From NCBI GenBank assembly GCA_024103355.1, contig JAGFIU010000031.1, forward strand, positions 33,587 to 97,586: a stretch of DNA of 64,000 bases, written 5' to 3'. The position numbers were made by a program, and so were the translations under genes. The notes below the pieces were generated by a model that was not told the DNA's origin, made no database searches, and worked only from the letters and a program-made list of their open reading frames with translations. This stretch comes from Bacteroidota bacterium (lineage in GTDB: Bacteria; Bacteroidota; Bacteroidia; NS11-12g; UBA955). Positions 27,266 to 36,994 of this stretch are shown one piece after another (the stretch's first letter is position 1; every line of letters starts with the position of its first letter).

Positions 27266-28423
27266 ATGGAAACTCCAACGCCATACAATAAAAGGGTTTA
27301 CCTGGATAACGCTGCCACAACACCTATGGATGAAAGGGTGTTTGAAGCAATGAAACCTCTTCTAATTACCCATTTTGGCAATCCATCTTCTATACATGCC
27401 GAAGGTAGAAAGGCAAAAAGTATTTTAGAACAATCACGCAAAACCATTGCAAGCCTGCTGAAGGTTTCTGCTTCCGAAATTATTTTCACATCCGGAGGAA
27501 CTGAGGCTGACAACACAGCAATAAGAATGTCAGTAAAATCTCTCGGTGTCAAAAATATCATCACCTCTCCCATCGAACATCATGCAGTCTTGCACACAAT
27601 AGAAGAGCTTGAACAAGAGGGTGTAATCAAAATGCATTTATTAAACGTAGATTCAAAAGGGAAAATAAATGCAGCCGAATTGGAAGAAAAAGTATCTGTA
27701 CTGCCTCACTGTTTGGTAAGTCTTATGCACGGAAATAACGAAATCGGGACAATAAATGATATTGCCGCAATCGGCAATATTTGCAAACAGTACAATGCTC
27801 TTTTTCATACAGATACAGTTCAAACCATGGGGCACTTTCCAATGGATTTTAACACACTCAATATTGATTTTGCAGCCGGTTCAGCTCATAAATTTAATGG
27901 ACCCAAGGGCGTTGGATTTCTGTATGTAGCAAAAAAAAATAAAATAGCTCCCATGCTAACCGGTGGTGGACAAGAAAGGGGGCATAGAGCCGGAACCGAA
28001 AATATCGCAGGAATAGCCGGCATGGCAAAAGCACTCGACTTATCCATAGCAGAATTAGAAAAAGACAAAGTAAAAATTGAAAATCTAAAAGCTCAACTAA
28101 AACAAGAGCTTATCAATCATTTTGAAGGAATTGAATTTATGGGTGATACTGAGAATGCTTTATACACCGTACTAAACGTATCATTCCCTCCTATTCTACC
28201 TTCCGACCTTTTTCTTTTCCAACTCGATTTGCATGGAATTTCCGTTTCCGCAGGTAGTGCTTGTGCTTCGGGAGCCAATCAAGGTTCACATGTATTGCAA
28301 GCTATAGGAGCAAAGCATGACAGAAATTATATACGTTTTTCATTCGGAAAATTTAATGAAGCGGAAGAACTGAAAATAGTAATAGACCGAATCTACAAAA
28401 TTTTTCAAGAGCAACAATCATGA
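27266..28423 (+). CDS. Cysteine desulfurase (IscS/NifS family)
   Basis: PLP enzyme that takes sulfur from cysteine for iron-sulfur clusters and tRNA thiolation. The 385-aa protein has YLDNAATTPMD near the start and SGGTEADNTA. The PLP lysine is Lys209 in AGSAHKFNGPKG, and the sulfur-accepting Cys333 is in SAGSACASGANQGSHVL. The loop length points to the IscS/NifS group. No iscU or iscR lies next to it; dprA overlaps its stop by four bases, so it sits in a mixed run. Confidence 0.93.
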   Translation: METPTPYNKRVYLDNAATTPMDERVFEAMKPLLITHFGNPSSIHAEGRKAKSILEQSRKTIASLLKVSASEIIFTSGGTEADNTAIRMSVKSLGVKNIITSPIEHHAVLHTIEELEQEGVIKMHLLNVDSKGKINAAELEEKVSVLPHCLVSLMHGNNEIGTINDIAAIGNICKQYNALFHTDTVQTMGHFPMDFNTLNIDFAAGSAHKFNGPKGVGFLYVAKKNKIAPMLTGGGQERGHRAGTENIAGIAGMAKALDLSIAELEKDKVKIENLKAQLKQELINHFEGIEFMGDTENALYTVLNVSFPPILPSDLFLFQLDLHGISVSAGSACASGANQGSHVLQAIGAKHDRNYIRFSFGKFNEAEELKIVIDRIYKIFQEQQS

Positions 28424-29523
28424 ATAAACAAGAACTCATGTACGGGGTTGCACTTAAAAATGTACCCAATATTGGTGACAAATCTGCTAAGAGCTTAATT
28501 TCATATTGTGGATCAGCGGAAGCTGTTTTCAAGACTAAAAAGAACACATTGCTCAAAATTCCGGATATTGGAGAAAAATCAGCTGATTCGGTTCTTGGGT
28601 TCAAAGAATTTGACAAAATAGTTCAAGAGATAGAATTTGCAGAAGCGAAAGGAATTAACATCTACTTTTACTTTGATAAAGAATATCCTCAAAGGCTCAA
28701 AGAATGTGCTGATTCACCTTTATATTTATTTGTAAAAGGCAAAACTGACTTAAACAATAGTAAAGTGCTTGCGGTGGTGGGCACAAGAAACGCAACTCAA
28801 TATGGAAAAGAGTTCTGTTATTCGCTTGGCAAAGCTTTGAATGGAACAAATTGTTTGATAGTGAGCGGATTAGCTTTTGGCATTGACACTTATGCGCACA
28901 AAGAAGCACTTAACAATCATTTGCCCACAGCAGCGGTTTTTGGGCATGGATTAAGAACCATTTCACCACCGCGCAACCGCAACTTGGCAAAAGAAATTCT
29001 GGATGAAGGCGGGGCGCTAATCACAGAACATTTATCTGACGAGCCTCCCAATCCCGAAAACTTTCCAAAACGCAATCGAATTGTAGCCGGAATGTGTGAT
29101 GGATTGATTATTGTCGAAAGTGGAATCAGAGGTGGTTCTATGATTACAGCAGAACTCGCATGGGGCTACGACAGAGAAATTTTTGCATTACCCGGACGAA
29201 TTACCGATTCTCATTCACTGGGTTGTAACCGACTCATCAGCACTAACAAAGCAATGGGTATTGAAAATGCAGAAAAATTAGTGGAATATTTAGGTTGGAA
29301 TCAAGCGCAAAATCCAAAGAAAATTCCGGCTATTACGGAGCAAAATCTTAGCGAAAATGAGAAAAAAGTATTCAATCTGATGCGCTCGGGAGAAAAGCAT
29401 ATTGACAGTTTGTTTGCAGAAGCCGGAATGGGGTTAAGCGAATTATCAATGCTACTGCTGGATTTAGAGTTTAAGGGAATAGTAGTTTCATTGCCGGGAA
29501 AGGTCTATAAATTGCGCTCTTGA
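28420..29523 (+). CDS. dprA: DNA-processing protein DprA
   Basis: Binds incoming single-stranded DNA and loads RecA during natural transformation. The 367-aa protein has an N-terminal helix-hairpin-helix-like part (VALKNVPNIGDKSAKSLI) and a Rossmann-like core with VVGTRNATQYGKEF, VSGLAFGIDTYAHK and ESGIRGGSMITAELAW. The C-terminal winged helix is about residues 305-367. Its ATG overlaps the cysteine desulfurase stop. The helix-hairpin-helix protein that follows is also suggestive of DNA uptake, but no other competence gene is present. Confidence 0.95.
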   Translation: MNKQELMYGVALKNVPNIGDKSAKSLISYCGSAEAVFKTKKNTLLKIPDIGEKSADSVLGFKEFDKIVQEIEFAEAKGINIYFYFDKEYPQRLKECADSPLYLFVKGKTDLNNSKVLAVVGTRNATQYGKEFCYSLGKALNGTNCLIVSGLAFGIDTYAHKEALNNHLPTAAVFGHGLRTISPPRNRNLAKEILDEGGALITEHLSDEPPNPENFPKRNRIVAGMCDGLIIVESGIRGGSMITAELAWGYDREIFALPGRITDSHSLGCNRLISTNKAMGIENAEKLVEYLGWNQAQNPKKIPAITEQNLSENEKKVFNLMRSGEKHIDSLFAEAGMGLSELSMLLLDLEFKGIVVSLPGKVYKLRS

Positions 29524-30416
29524 TGAGACAAAACTGGAAATATATTCTGAAAGCATATTTCACCTTTAATTATTATGAAAAGGTAATGGTATGGGTTTTC
29601 CTTGTTCTTATTTTAGTGCTATCAACCCTTACATTCCTTACTAACCGCAATACCAATGTTGCAGAAAATCCATTAAAAAACAACCAATCATTAATCGATT
29701 CTTTGGAAGAACTTATTGCTGTGAACAAAGAAAAAGCAGAAACAAAAACCAAGCAAACTCAAACCCCTTTTTATTTCAACCCCAACAAAGTCGATAGAGA
29801 AAGTCTTATCAAACTTGGATTCTATCCTAAACTTGCAGACCGTCTTATCAAATATCGAGCTAAAAACCCTTTCAAAAGACCTGAAGACCTTAACAAATTA
29901 TATGGAATCAGCGAAGAATTGGTGGAACGTTTGACTCCATACATGACTTTTGACAAACCACAACAAGTTATAATAGAATCAAAAGATATTGCCAAAAACA
30001 GTAATGAAGAAATACCTTATACCATAGAGTTGAACATTGCCGAACCCGAAGAATTGATGCTTATGAAAGGAGTCGGGAAAACCTTGGGAAAGCGCATTTA
30101 CACTTATAGAGAGAAGCTGGGTGGATTCGTCACCCCTTGGCAATTGCTTGAAGTTTGGGGTATTGACTCTTCTTTAGTTATAAACAATAACAAAATGGTT
30201 ACAATCGATGAAACAAAAATTCATCGTATTCCAATCAATTCAGCAGAGTGGAAAGACCTTGTCAAACATCCTTATATTCAAAGCAGAGAGGCTTCGTTAA
30301 TTATTAACTATCGTACACTCCACGGAAAATATAACTCTGTAGAGGATTTGAAGAAAATAAAGGTGCTTAAAGATGATTTTATAGAGAAAATCAGCCCATA
30401 CCTTCAATTTGATTAA
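29523..30416 (+). CDS. Helix-hairpin-helix DNA-binding protein, ComEA-like
   Basis: Membrane-anchored DNA-binding protein, possibly a DNA-uptake receptor. The ATG at 29523 overlaps the dprA stop (TGATG); a TTG just upstream is also in frame. The 297-aa product has one N-terminal membrane helix (about 22-42). It then carries several helix-hairpin-helix elements, such as FNPNKVDRESLIKLGFYPKL, IELNIAEPEELMLMKGVGKT and EDLKKIKVLKDDFIEKI. ComEA itself is usually shorter with one such motif; the multi-motif layout is common in Bacteroidota. Coupling to dprA supports a transformation role. Confidence 0.82.
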   Translation: MRQNWKYILKAYFTFNYYEKVMVWVFLVLILVLSTLTFLTNRNTNVAENPLKNNQSLIDSLEELIAVNKEKAETKTKQTQTPFYFNPNKVDRESLIKLGFYPKLADRLIKYRAKNPFKRPEDLNKLYGISEELVERLTPYMTFDKPQQVIIESKDIAKNSNEEIPYTIELNIAEPEELMLMKGVGKTLGKRIYTYREKLGGFVTPWQLLEVWGIDSSLVINNNKMVTIDETKIHRIPINSAEWKDLVKHPYIQSREASLIINYRTLHGKYNSVEDLKKIKVLKDDFIEKISPYLQFD

Positions 30417-30503
30417 GCAAAGCGAATTCGCCTTTGTGTATCTTGAACAAGAAATTAAAATAAAAATAATCTAAATTCGCGCCTCCAAGAAAATACATAA
30501 AAT

Positions 30504-31643
30504 ATGAATTTTGAAATCTCCGAAAGCCAACAGATGATACGTCAAACTTGTCGTGATCTCGCAGAAAAGCACATCCGTCCTGACTTTATGAAATGGGATG
30601 AAGAACAAATATTTCCAACAGAGCTATTTCACAAAATGGGAGAATATGGATTGATGGGAGTATTGGTACCTGAGAAATACAATGGTTCAGGGCTGGGATA
30701 TTTTGAATACATGGATGCAATTATAGAGATTGCAAAGGTTTGCGGTTCAATTGGTCTGTCTATGGCAGCACATAATTCACTTTGTACCGGCCATATTTTA
30801 AAATTCGGTAATGAAGAACAAAAATCAAAATGGCTTCCCAAATTGGCAACAGGGGAATGGATTGGTGCATGGGGTTTAACAGAAGCCAATACCGGTTCTG
30901 ATGCAATGAGAATGCAATGTGTTGCGAAAAAAGAAGGGAATGAATGGGTAATCAACGGCTCAAAAAACTGGATTACTCACGGCAAGACCGGAAATGTTGC
31001 CGTTGTATTAGCCAGAACAGGAGAATTGCTTGATGCGCACGGGATTACAGCCTTTGTTGTCGAAAGAGGAACCCCGGGTTTCAAAGCGGGTAAAAAAGAA
31101 AATAAACTCGGGATGAGAGCTTCCGAAACCGCTGAGATGATTTTTGAAGATTGCAGAGTACCACAAGAAAATGTATTAGGCAATATAGGAGAAGGCTTTA
31201 TTCAAGCGATGAAAATATTGGATGGAGGTAGAATTTCAATTGCATCACTTTCATTGGGTATCGCCATTGGAGCTTATGAAGCAGCTCTTAAATACTCTAA
31301 AGAAAGACAACAGTTTGGAAAACCTATTTCTGAGTTTCAGGCTATCGCATTCAAATTGGCAGATATGAAAACACAAATTGAAGCAGCCACATTATTAACT
31401 CAACAAGCTGCATTCAAATTAAACAACGGACTTTCAGTTAACAAAGAATCTGCCTTTGCAAAATACTACGCTTCTGAAGTAGCAGTCAAATGTGCTACTG
31501 AAGGCATCCAGATTTTTGGCGGATATGGTTATACTAAAGACTTCCCTGCAGAAAAATACTACCGTGATTCTAAATTATGCACCATAGGCGAAGGTACTTC
31601 TGAGATTCAAAAACTTGTGATAGCAAGGGCCATCCTTAAATAA
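30504..31643 (+). CDS. Acyl-CoA dehydrogenase
   Basis: FAD flavoprotein that oxidises acyl-CoA to enoyl-CoA in fatty-acid or branched-chain breakdown. The 379-aa protein has the family blocks GLTEANTGSDAM (about 130-141), NGSKNWITHG, RISIASLSLGIAIGA, EIQIFGGYGY-like GIQIFGGYGYTKDFPAEK, and the catalytic-base region GEGTSEIQ near the C-terminus. It is most like short-chain (butyryl) type enzymes; chain-length preference is not readable. No electron-transfer flavoprotein gene lies nearby. Confidence 0.93.
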   Translation: MNFEISESQQMIRQTCRDLAEKHIRPDFMKWDEEQIFPTELFHKMGEYGLMGVLVPEKYNGSGLGYFEYMDAIIEIAKVCGSIGLSMAAHNSLCTGHILKFGNEEQKSKWLPKLATGEWIGAWGLTEANTGSDAMRMQCVAKKEGNEWVINGSKNWITHGKTGNVAVVLARTGELLDAHGITAFVVERGTPGFKAGKKENKLGMRASETAEMIFEDCRVPQENVLGNIGEGFIQAMKILDGGRISIASLSLGIAIGAYEAALKYSKERQQFGKPISEFQAIAFKLADMKTQIEAATLLTQQAAFKLNNGLSVNKESAFAKYYASEVAVKCATEGIQIFGGYGYTKDFPAEKYYRDSKLCTIGEGTSEIQKLVIARAILK

Positions 31644-31685
31644 ATTTATTTCAAAATCAATTTTTGACAAAATAAAAAATAAAAC

Positions 31686-31693
31686 TATATTTG
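31686..31693 (+). promoter_or_regulatory. -7 box for rpsU
   Basis: TATATTTG matches TAnnTTTG, 27 bases upstream of the rpsU ATG. TTTG in TTTTTGACA at 31661-31669 gives a plausible -33 element about 21 bases away. Confidence 0.6.
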
Positions 31694-31719
31694 CGAGCCC
31701 AAAAAAAGGAAGTGGACCA

Positions 31720-31914
31720 ATGCTAATAGTAAACATCAAAGAAAACGAGTCATTAGACAGAGCTTTAAAAAAATTCAAAAAGAAATTTGAAAGAACAGGT
31801 GTAGTAAAAGAACTAAGAGAAAGACAGGCTTTTATTAAACCTTCAATTAAGAAAAGAAAGCAATTGATTAAAGCCCGCTATCGTCAGCAAATGCAACGCG
31901 AAGAAATGGCTTAA
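31720..31914 (+). CDS. rpsU: 30S ribosomal protein S21
   Basis: Small basic protein of the 30S subunit (64 aa) near the anti-Shine-Dalgarno end of 16S rRNA. The N-terminus MLIVNIKENESLDRALKKFK and the Arg/Lys-rich C-terminal helix are characteristic. The gene is single, with a matching -33/-7 promoter and a strong terminator right behind it. Confidence 0.95.
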   Translation: MLIVNIKENESLDRALKKFKKKFERTGVVKELRERQAFIKPSIKKRKQLIKARYRQQMQREEMA

Positions 31915-31935
31915 TTAAGTTCAAAAGATATTTCT

Positions 31936-31965
31936 AAGCTGTCCCTTTAGGACAGCTTTTTTTTT
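31936..31965 (+). terminator. Intrinsic terminator of rpsU
   Basis: A perfect 9-bp stem (31936-31944 and 31950-31958, AAGCTGTCC / GGACAGCTT) with a 5-base loop is followed by a run of T residues. It lies 21 bases after the rpsU stop. Confidence 0.9.
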
Positions 31966-31993
31966 GCTCTATTTTTTTGATTAATATTAGTTC

Positions 31994-33019
31994 TCAAGCT
32001 CCTTTAACAAAATCAGTAATCAAATAACTGATTAGTTTTCCTACCAAATTCGGATTTTTGTCATCCCCTAACGAAGGAGCGGACTCACAAATATGTAAAT
32101 ATGCACTATTACCGGTTTTCGCAAAAAAATGTAAAAACCTTCTGATATGCTCTATATCAAAACCGCTGGCTGTCATAGCACTGCTGGGAACAAATGCAAG
32201 TGAATCCAAATCTAATTCTATCCCAAAAGGCTTTGACTTTATAAACTCTGAAGCAATAATCAATTCGTTTTCAAAGTCTTTCTCTTTTCTAACTGCTATC
32301 TGTTCATAAGAATTAAACTTTATCCTATTATTATGAGTGGATAATGCGTTCAATATTCCTGAAGATGTATAGTTTTCATGCAAACCAAAAATAAAGTATC
32401 TGTCTAAGAAACCTTCCTCAAAAGCATAAGAAAACCCATTTCCCGAATGTCGTCCTTCCAAAGCTCTGAAATCAGTATGAGCATCAAAATTTATAACATT
32501 AATGCTTTCGTTCTTAGCAAGTGAAGTTCCTTTGATATTACAATAAGAATTGTTGTGACCTCCACCAATTACAATAGGGATTTTGCCATTATACACAATG
32601 GTTTGTATAATAGGAACCAGCATTTCATCTATTTCACTCACCAAAGACCTGAGCTGATGGAGTTCTTCAGGGTTATTGGAATTAAGCATTTGTGCTTTTT
32701 GCATTTGTTTTGAAGTGTCAAGACTTCCCAAAACCAAAACTTCTCTCCCTTGTATAAAATGATTGGACTGGACATTGACAAGATTTTTCAATGCATTGTC
32801 CCAAGCGGTTGAGGTTCCTATTCTTCCAAAATTTGCTTTAACACCAACATCCTCAGGAACACCTAATAGAACAAATTTTGCGGGAGACATTGAGAAATAT
32901 TCCTCAACTGAAACTTGATTAGAAACTGTATCTAAACATTCGCCCAGTTTAGTTTCTCCTGCTCTAACAGAAGTCAAATTCAGCAACTCATTTTTTGAAA
33001 TCAAATTCAGATTTTCCAT
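31994..33019 (-). CDS. Ureohydrolase, formimidoylglutamase-like
   Basis: Member of the arginase/agmatinase/formiminoglutamase superfamily. The 341-aa protein has manganese-site signatures IGGGHNNSYC, FDAHTDFRALEGRHSGNGF and ELDLDSLAFVP. The last differs from the agmatinase at 26361. A long N-terminal region (about 1-110) precedes the first motif. This layout and the GGGH variant fit formimidoylglutamase (histidine breakdown) better than agmatinase, but no hut genes lie nearby. The gene is single, divergent from nothing close. Confidence 0.75.
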   Translation of the reverse strand: MENLNLISKNELLNLTSVRAGETKLGECLDTVSNQVSVEEYFSMSPAKFVLLGVPEDVGVKANFGRIGTSTAWDNALKNLVNVQSNHFIQGREVLVLGSLDTSKQMQKAQMLNSNNPEELHQLRSLVSEIDEMLVPIIQTIVYNGKIPIVIGGGHNNSYCNIKGTSLAKNESINVINFDAHTDFRALEGRHSGNGFSYAFEEGFLDRYFIFGLHENYTSSGILNALSTHNNRIKFNSYEQIAVRKEKDFENELIIASEFIKSKPFGIELDLDSLAFVPSSAMTASGFDIEHIRRFLHFFAKTGNSAYLHICESAPSLGDDKNPNLVGKLISYLITDFVKGA

Positions 33020-33130
33020 ACAATACTCTGTGCGAAAGTATGGTTTTTGACAATCTGATTTACGTGGAAAAAGTATCCAAGTTAATATTTATATGAGATA
33101 ATCACAGACAAGTTTCCGTAATAAAGAGTG

Positions 33131-36100
33131 CTATTTCAATACAGTAACAGTTCCTTTCTGTTTATGGTAGCTATTATCCCAGCCTGTATAGGTGGCAATC
33201 CAGACAAAGACATTATCAAAAGGTTCTTGGCCAAGATAATTTCCATCCCATTGATAAGCCTTGTTATCAGTCTCAAAAACTTTTTCACCCCAGCGATTAA
33301 ACACTTTAATGTTAAACTCTTTTACAAAAACGGGTACAAAGCCCCACACCTCATTAGTCCCATCATTATTTGGGCTGAATGCATTAGGCACGTGTAAGAG
33401 AGGGGGTTGAACCAAATAAATAGTATTTGAGGAACTGATGGCATTAAATCTTTCGTTGGTATCCTGATGTTGGAAAGCATCAACTCTGTAATAATATCCT
33501 CCCCACCAGTAGTCTAAGTCAGCATCATGATAGTTTAGCACAGAAGGAACTACTCTTACAATAGGTCTGAGAATTCCGGTATCAACACTTCGATTCAAAA
33601 CATACTCTTCTACTCCTGATGCCCAATTCCTATAGGGATTCCAATCCAAATCAAAATACCATCTCTCAGAAACTCCTTTTAAAACAATATTACATCCCAT
33701 ATTGGAAGTATCGCTGATATGTCCGCATTTGTCTGCAACCTGAAGACAATAACAGTAAGACTCATTACTGATATCAAAACTCTTGTCAGTGTAGGTTGTA
33801 TCATTAATTCCTGTGATATCTGTAATCTCTTTCCAGGAGATTTGTCCCTGTGTATTGTGTCCTCTGTAGAGCTTGTAGCTCTTGAAATCATCTTCTGAAC
33901 TTTTAGACCAAACAACCTGAACACTATTATTTTCTTTAGGAACAGTAACTGTAATAAGCTGACTGCCCACAACGGGTGAATCAAATTCCGCCTTGGAACA
34001 AACCATAAAATCAAGTGTATCAGTCATTCCGCAAATATTTTCAGTAACAATAAAATAACAGAAATTCTGATTGCGTAAATCCATACTTCCGTTGTCAGTC
34101 ACAAATCCACCTTTCCCGTCAGTGATGGTTTGTACCAAATGCAAACTTCCATCGGGGTATTTACAAATCAAGTATGCTTTAGAGAAATAAGGTCCGGTAT
34201 TAAAACTTTGCCACTCAATTTTGGTTTCATTTTTTAATAAAAAATCCAAACAAAGCACCTCCGGTCCGGGTGCTAATGGCGGCATGGTTACTAATATTTT
34301 AATTGTTGCAAATGCGGAGTCACTATGCGGGCAACCACCATCAATGATTTTTACTTTAATGTAAATGGTGTCACCTGTAAGATGAGCGCAATCTGGTTTC
34401 CAAGTAAAATCAGCCCATACGGTATCGGCATGAGGTTGGCTTGACACTGAAATATGAGGAAAAGGTGCATTGCCATTAATATAATCAGACTCAAAACTGA
34501 GTTTTAAAACATCTTCTTTGTCCGGGTCAATCCCAAAATAAGAAAAGTTCAGTGTTTGCGCTACCATAACAGTAAAGAAAGTATCCCTAACCACAGGCTT
34601 TTTATTACGAGCATCCATATCAAACTTAAACAGCGCATTATTACAATTTGAACTTTTGTTGACTTCGCTGAAAGCACCCGGAGTAGTTGGGAACAAACTA
34701 TTTCCTCCACATCCGGCACACACAGAATGATAGATTACACCTCTTGCATCAAAACGGCTTGTACCTCCATCCACATGTTCATAAGCTGAAACAAATGGCG
34801 TTGACTTACCTCCGATATAGGTACCATAAATCAACTCTTTCATATCCATAGAGAAAACTGCCAACCAAAAATCAGATCCATCCGTTTCTTTCTGAAAAGC
34901 ATCTTTGCTCACAGGCATAAGACTCGTATTTCCGGTTCCAAAACCATAAAGAGAATTAACTTTTCCGCCCCATCCCGAAACATAGATTTTTCCACAGTCA
35001 TCAATCAGAAATGCAGTGGGCGATATATCTCTGTTATTCCTTCCGGAACCAATAGTTGTAGAAAAAATCACACTCTTCAGATCTTTTTCAAACTTTGCAA
35101 CAAACTGACTTGCACCATCATTCTTAAAAACGTCCCCGGTAACAGGGAAAGCACCGGTTGTCTGACCAAAAACATAAGGATAACCCTCTTTATCGGTTTT
35201 AATCATATAGCTTTGATCATAATCATCCGTTCCTACAAGTGTTCCGGCTAACAGGACTCCGGTCTCTCGATTGACACGAATAATATAGCCGTCAGGTTTA
35301 TCATTCGGCATAGAACTGCGAAATCCTCCAAGATCTTTCAAAAAAACTCCATTATTCGTCCCCCCTGTAATATAAACATCATTATCCGTACCTAAGGCAA
35401 TCCCAAAAGCTGCATCAAAATTGTTGAACTGTCCTAACCTGCCCGTTCCCACATAGCTGCTCCAAATTAAAGTTGAAAGCGTGGAATTCAGTTTGAATGT
35501 AACACCGCTTTGAGGATTATAAAAAGATGATATAAATGCGTTTGCTAAAGGAAAATCAATAGAACTTGTAGAAGATGCAACATAAACATTGTCACTTTCA
35601 TCCACTATAACCTCCCCTCTGAAATCATCTGCATAATTTGCAAGTAAGGGTAAATCTCGTATAGAATTTTGGGTTAAATCACCGTTAATACCGTCATCTC
35701 CTGTTCCTCCAATCAAAGCAGAAGAAATCAAAGCAGTACCGTTTGAATTAAAAATCGCTAGAAAAATATTGTAAGTAGTATAACCATTCACAGACGGGTC
35801 ATAGGTCAAATGTTTTTGTGTCATAGGAAAGTCAACAGAGCGTGTTGAACCCAACACTATCAACTGATTTTTGCTATTCACAATCATGCTATGCGGCTGT
35901 TCATTATTCATTCCTCCCAAGAAAGTTCCAAACAAAAGTTGAGTCCCGTCCTTTGAATATTTATGAATACCACAATCTCTTGCAGGATAAGCAAAACTGC
36001 CATTTCCTCCGGGGTGTTCATCCACCCCTCCGTTATATACTAACTGATAAGCCCCTGCACTGACCGGGAAACCTTTGTCATTTGTAAAGTTAAAACTATA

Positions 36101-36913
36101 GACAGTACCACCGGCATAACCATTACCCGAAAGGTCATAGGTTGCAGTAAAACCAAAATTATCTGCATCTGAACCGGAATAGGTCGAAAACACAAGAATA
36201 GGATCAATTATCAAACTATGTCTGCGATTGATTTTCTTACCTAACTTGAATCCTAATATATTCCCTTCAAGATTAAATTCAGCGGGGATGCTAACTTTTT
36301 CTCCATTGATTTCTTGATAAACATAGGGCGGAAACTCTTTCATGGTTCCCAAGCTCGTCTTGATTTCAAAACCGTCTTTGCTCAATTGGAGTTTGTCTGC
36401 TCCTTCATACTGAATTTGTATCAATTCGGGGTTTCCACCTGATTTCACTATGAAATTATATTTAATTCCTAAATCATTATGCAGAATTTGAAGGTCAATA
36501 TTGGGATATATATCTTTGTAAAGGACTTGCTTGTATGCATGCAACCCTGTGCGCCACTTGCTTGGGTCATTGCCAAGATAAAAATTAAAATAGGCTTCGC
36601 TTGACTCTGAAAGTTCAATTACGGGGTTTGAATTTGCATTTAAAAACTTTGATTTAATAACCTGAACAGGTAATATCGTTCTCTCGTGCAGGTCATGTTG
36701 AACCTTGTGTAAGGAATCAGAATTATACAAAATCCAGGTTATACCGTTCTTTTCAAGAAAAAGATAACCGCCTTTAATAGCTGCCTTCATCTCAAAATCA
36801 CCTTCCCATTGTCCTTCATTTTTAATAAAACCTGCTTGAGCCTTAGCAACATAAGGTTTAAATCCGAAGAGCAGAACTAAAACAAAGGTTAATATACGCA
36901 CTGCATTCTGCAT
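33131..36913 (-). CDS. Large T9SS-exported surface protein with gliding-motility C-terminal domain
   Basis: Predicted cell-surface protein (1260 aa) exported by the type IX system. A signal peptide comes first, then a domain starting GFIKNEGQWEGDFEMKAAIK (DUF7948-like). SBBP-type beta-propeller repeats follow (FSTYSGSDADNFGF, AGCGGNSLFPTTPGAFSEVN). Then come Ig-like and fibronectin-like segments, and a C-terminal sorting domain with VPNAFSPNNDGTNEVWGF, FNRWGEKVFETDN and YQWDGNY. This C-terminus matches the gliding-motility-associated (type B) sorting domain and is different from the type A domain of the neighbour at 38010. The exact function is unknown. Confidence 0.9.
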   Translation of the reverse strand: MQNAVRILTFVLVLLFGFKPYVAKAQAGFIKNEGQWEGDFEMKAAIKGGYLFLEKNGITWILYNSDSLHKVQHDLHERTILPVQVIKSKFLNANSNPVIELSESSEAYFNFYLGNDPSKWRTGLHAYKQVLYKDIYPNIDLQILHNDLGIKYNFIVKSGGNPELIQIQYEGADKLQLSKDGFEIKTSLGTMKEFPPYVYQEINGEKVSIPAEFNLEGNILGFKLGKKINRRHSLIIDPILVFSTYSGSDADNFGFTATYDLSGNGYAGGTVYSFNFTNDKGFPVSAGAYQLVYNGGVDEHPGGNGSFAYPARDCGIHKYSKDGTQLLFGTFLGGMNNEQPHSMIVNSKNQLIVLGSTRSVDFPMTQKHLTYDPSVNGYTTYNIFLAIFNSNGTALISSALIGGTGDDGINGDLTQNSIRDLPLLANYADDFRGEVIVDESDNVYVASSTSSIDFPLANAFISSFYNPQSGVTFKLNSTLSTLIWSSYVGTGRLGQFNNFDAAFGIALGTDNDVYITGGTNNGVFLKDLGGFRSSMPNDKPDGYIIRVNRETGVLLAGTLVGTDDYDQSYMIKTDKEGYPYVFGQTTGAFPVTGDVFKNDGASQFVAKFEKDLKSVIFSTTIGSGRNNRDISPTAFLIDDCGKIYVSGWGGKVNSLYGFGTGNTSLMPVSKDAFQKETDGSDFWLAVFSMDMKELIYGTYIGGKSTPFVSAYEHVDGGTSRFDARGVIYHSVCAGCGGNSLFPTTPGAFSEVNKSSNCNNALFKFDMDARNKKPVVRDTFFTVMVAQTLNFSYFGIDPDKEDVLKLSFESDYINGNAPFPHISVSSQPHADTVWADFTWKPDCAHLTGDTIYIKVKIIDGGCPHSDSAFATIKILVTMPPLAPGPEVLCLDFLLKNETKIEWQSFNTGPYFSKAYLICKYPDGSLHLVQTITDGKGGFVTDNGSMDLRNQNFCYFIVTENICGMTDTLDFMVCSKAEFDSPVVGSQLITVTVPKENNSVQVVWSKSSEDDFKSYKLYRGHNTQGQISWKEITDITGINDTTYTDKSFDISNESYCYCLQVADKCGHISDTSNMGCNIVLKGVSERWYFDLDWNPYRNWASGVEEYVLNRSVDTGILRPIVRVVPSVLNYHDADLDYWWGGYYYRVDAFQHQDTNERFNAISSSNTIYLVQPPLLHVPNAFSPNNDGTNEVWGFVPVFVKEFNIKVFNRWGEKVFETDNKAYQWDGNYLGQEPFDNVFVWIATYTGWDNSYHKQKGTVTVLK

Positions 36914-36920
36914 GAAAGAA

Positions 36921-36928
36921 CAAAAATA
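36921..36928 (-). promoter_or_regulatory. -7 box for the 1260-aa surface protein
   Basis: The minus strand reads TATTTTTG, eight bases before the ATG at 36913. The predicted start of transcription would fall at or just before the ATG, suggesting a very short leader. Confidence 0.4.
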
Positions 36929-36994
36929 AGTGATTTAAGGAATGTTTAACTCATTTTAGATGAAATTTGCAGCCATAAAGTTGTTTAAAACAGA

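Noticed and set aside
30422..30431. 10-bp palindrome GCGAATTCGC after the helix-hairpin-helix gene
   Set aside because: No loop or T-run fits a terminator, and a 10-bp palindrome is expected by chance in 64 kb.
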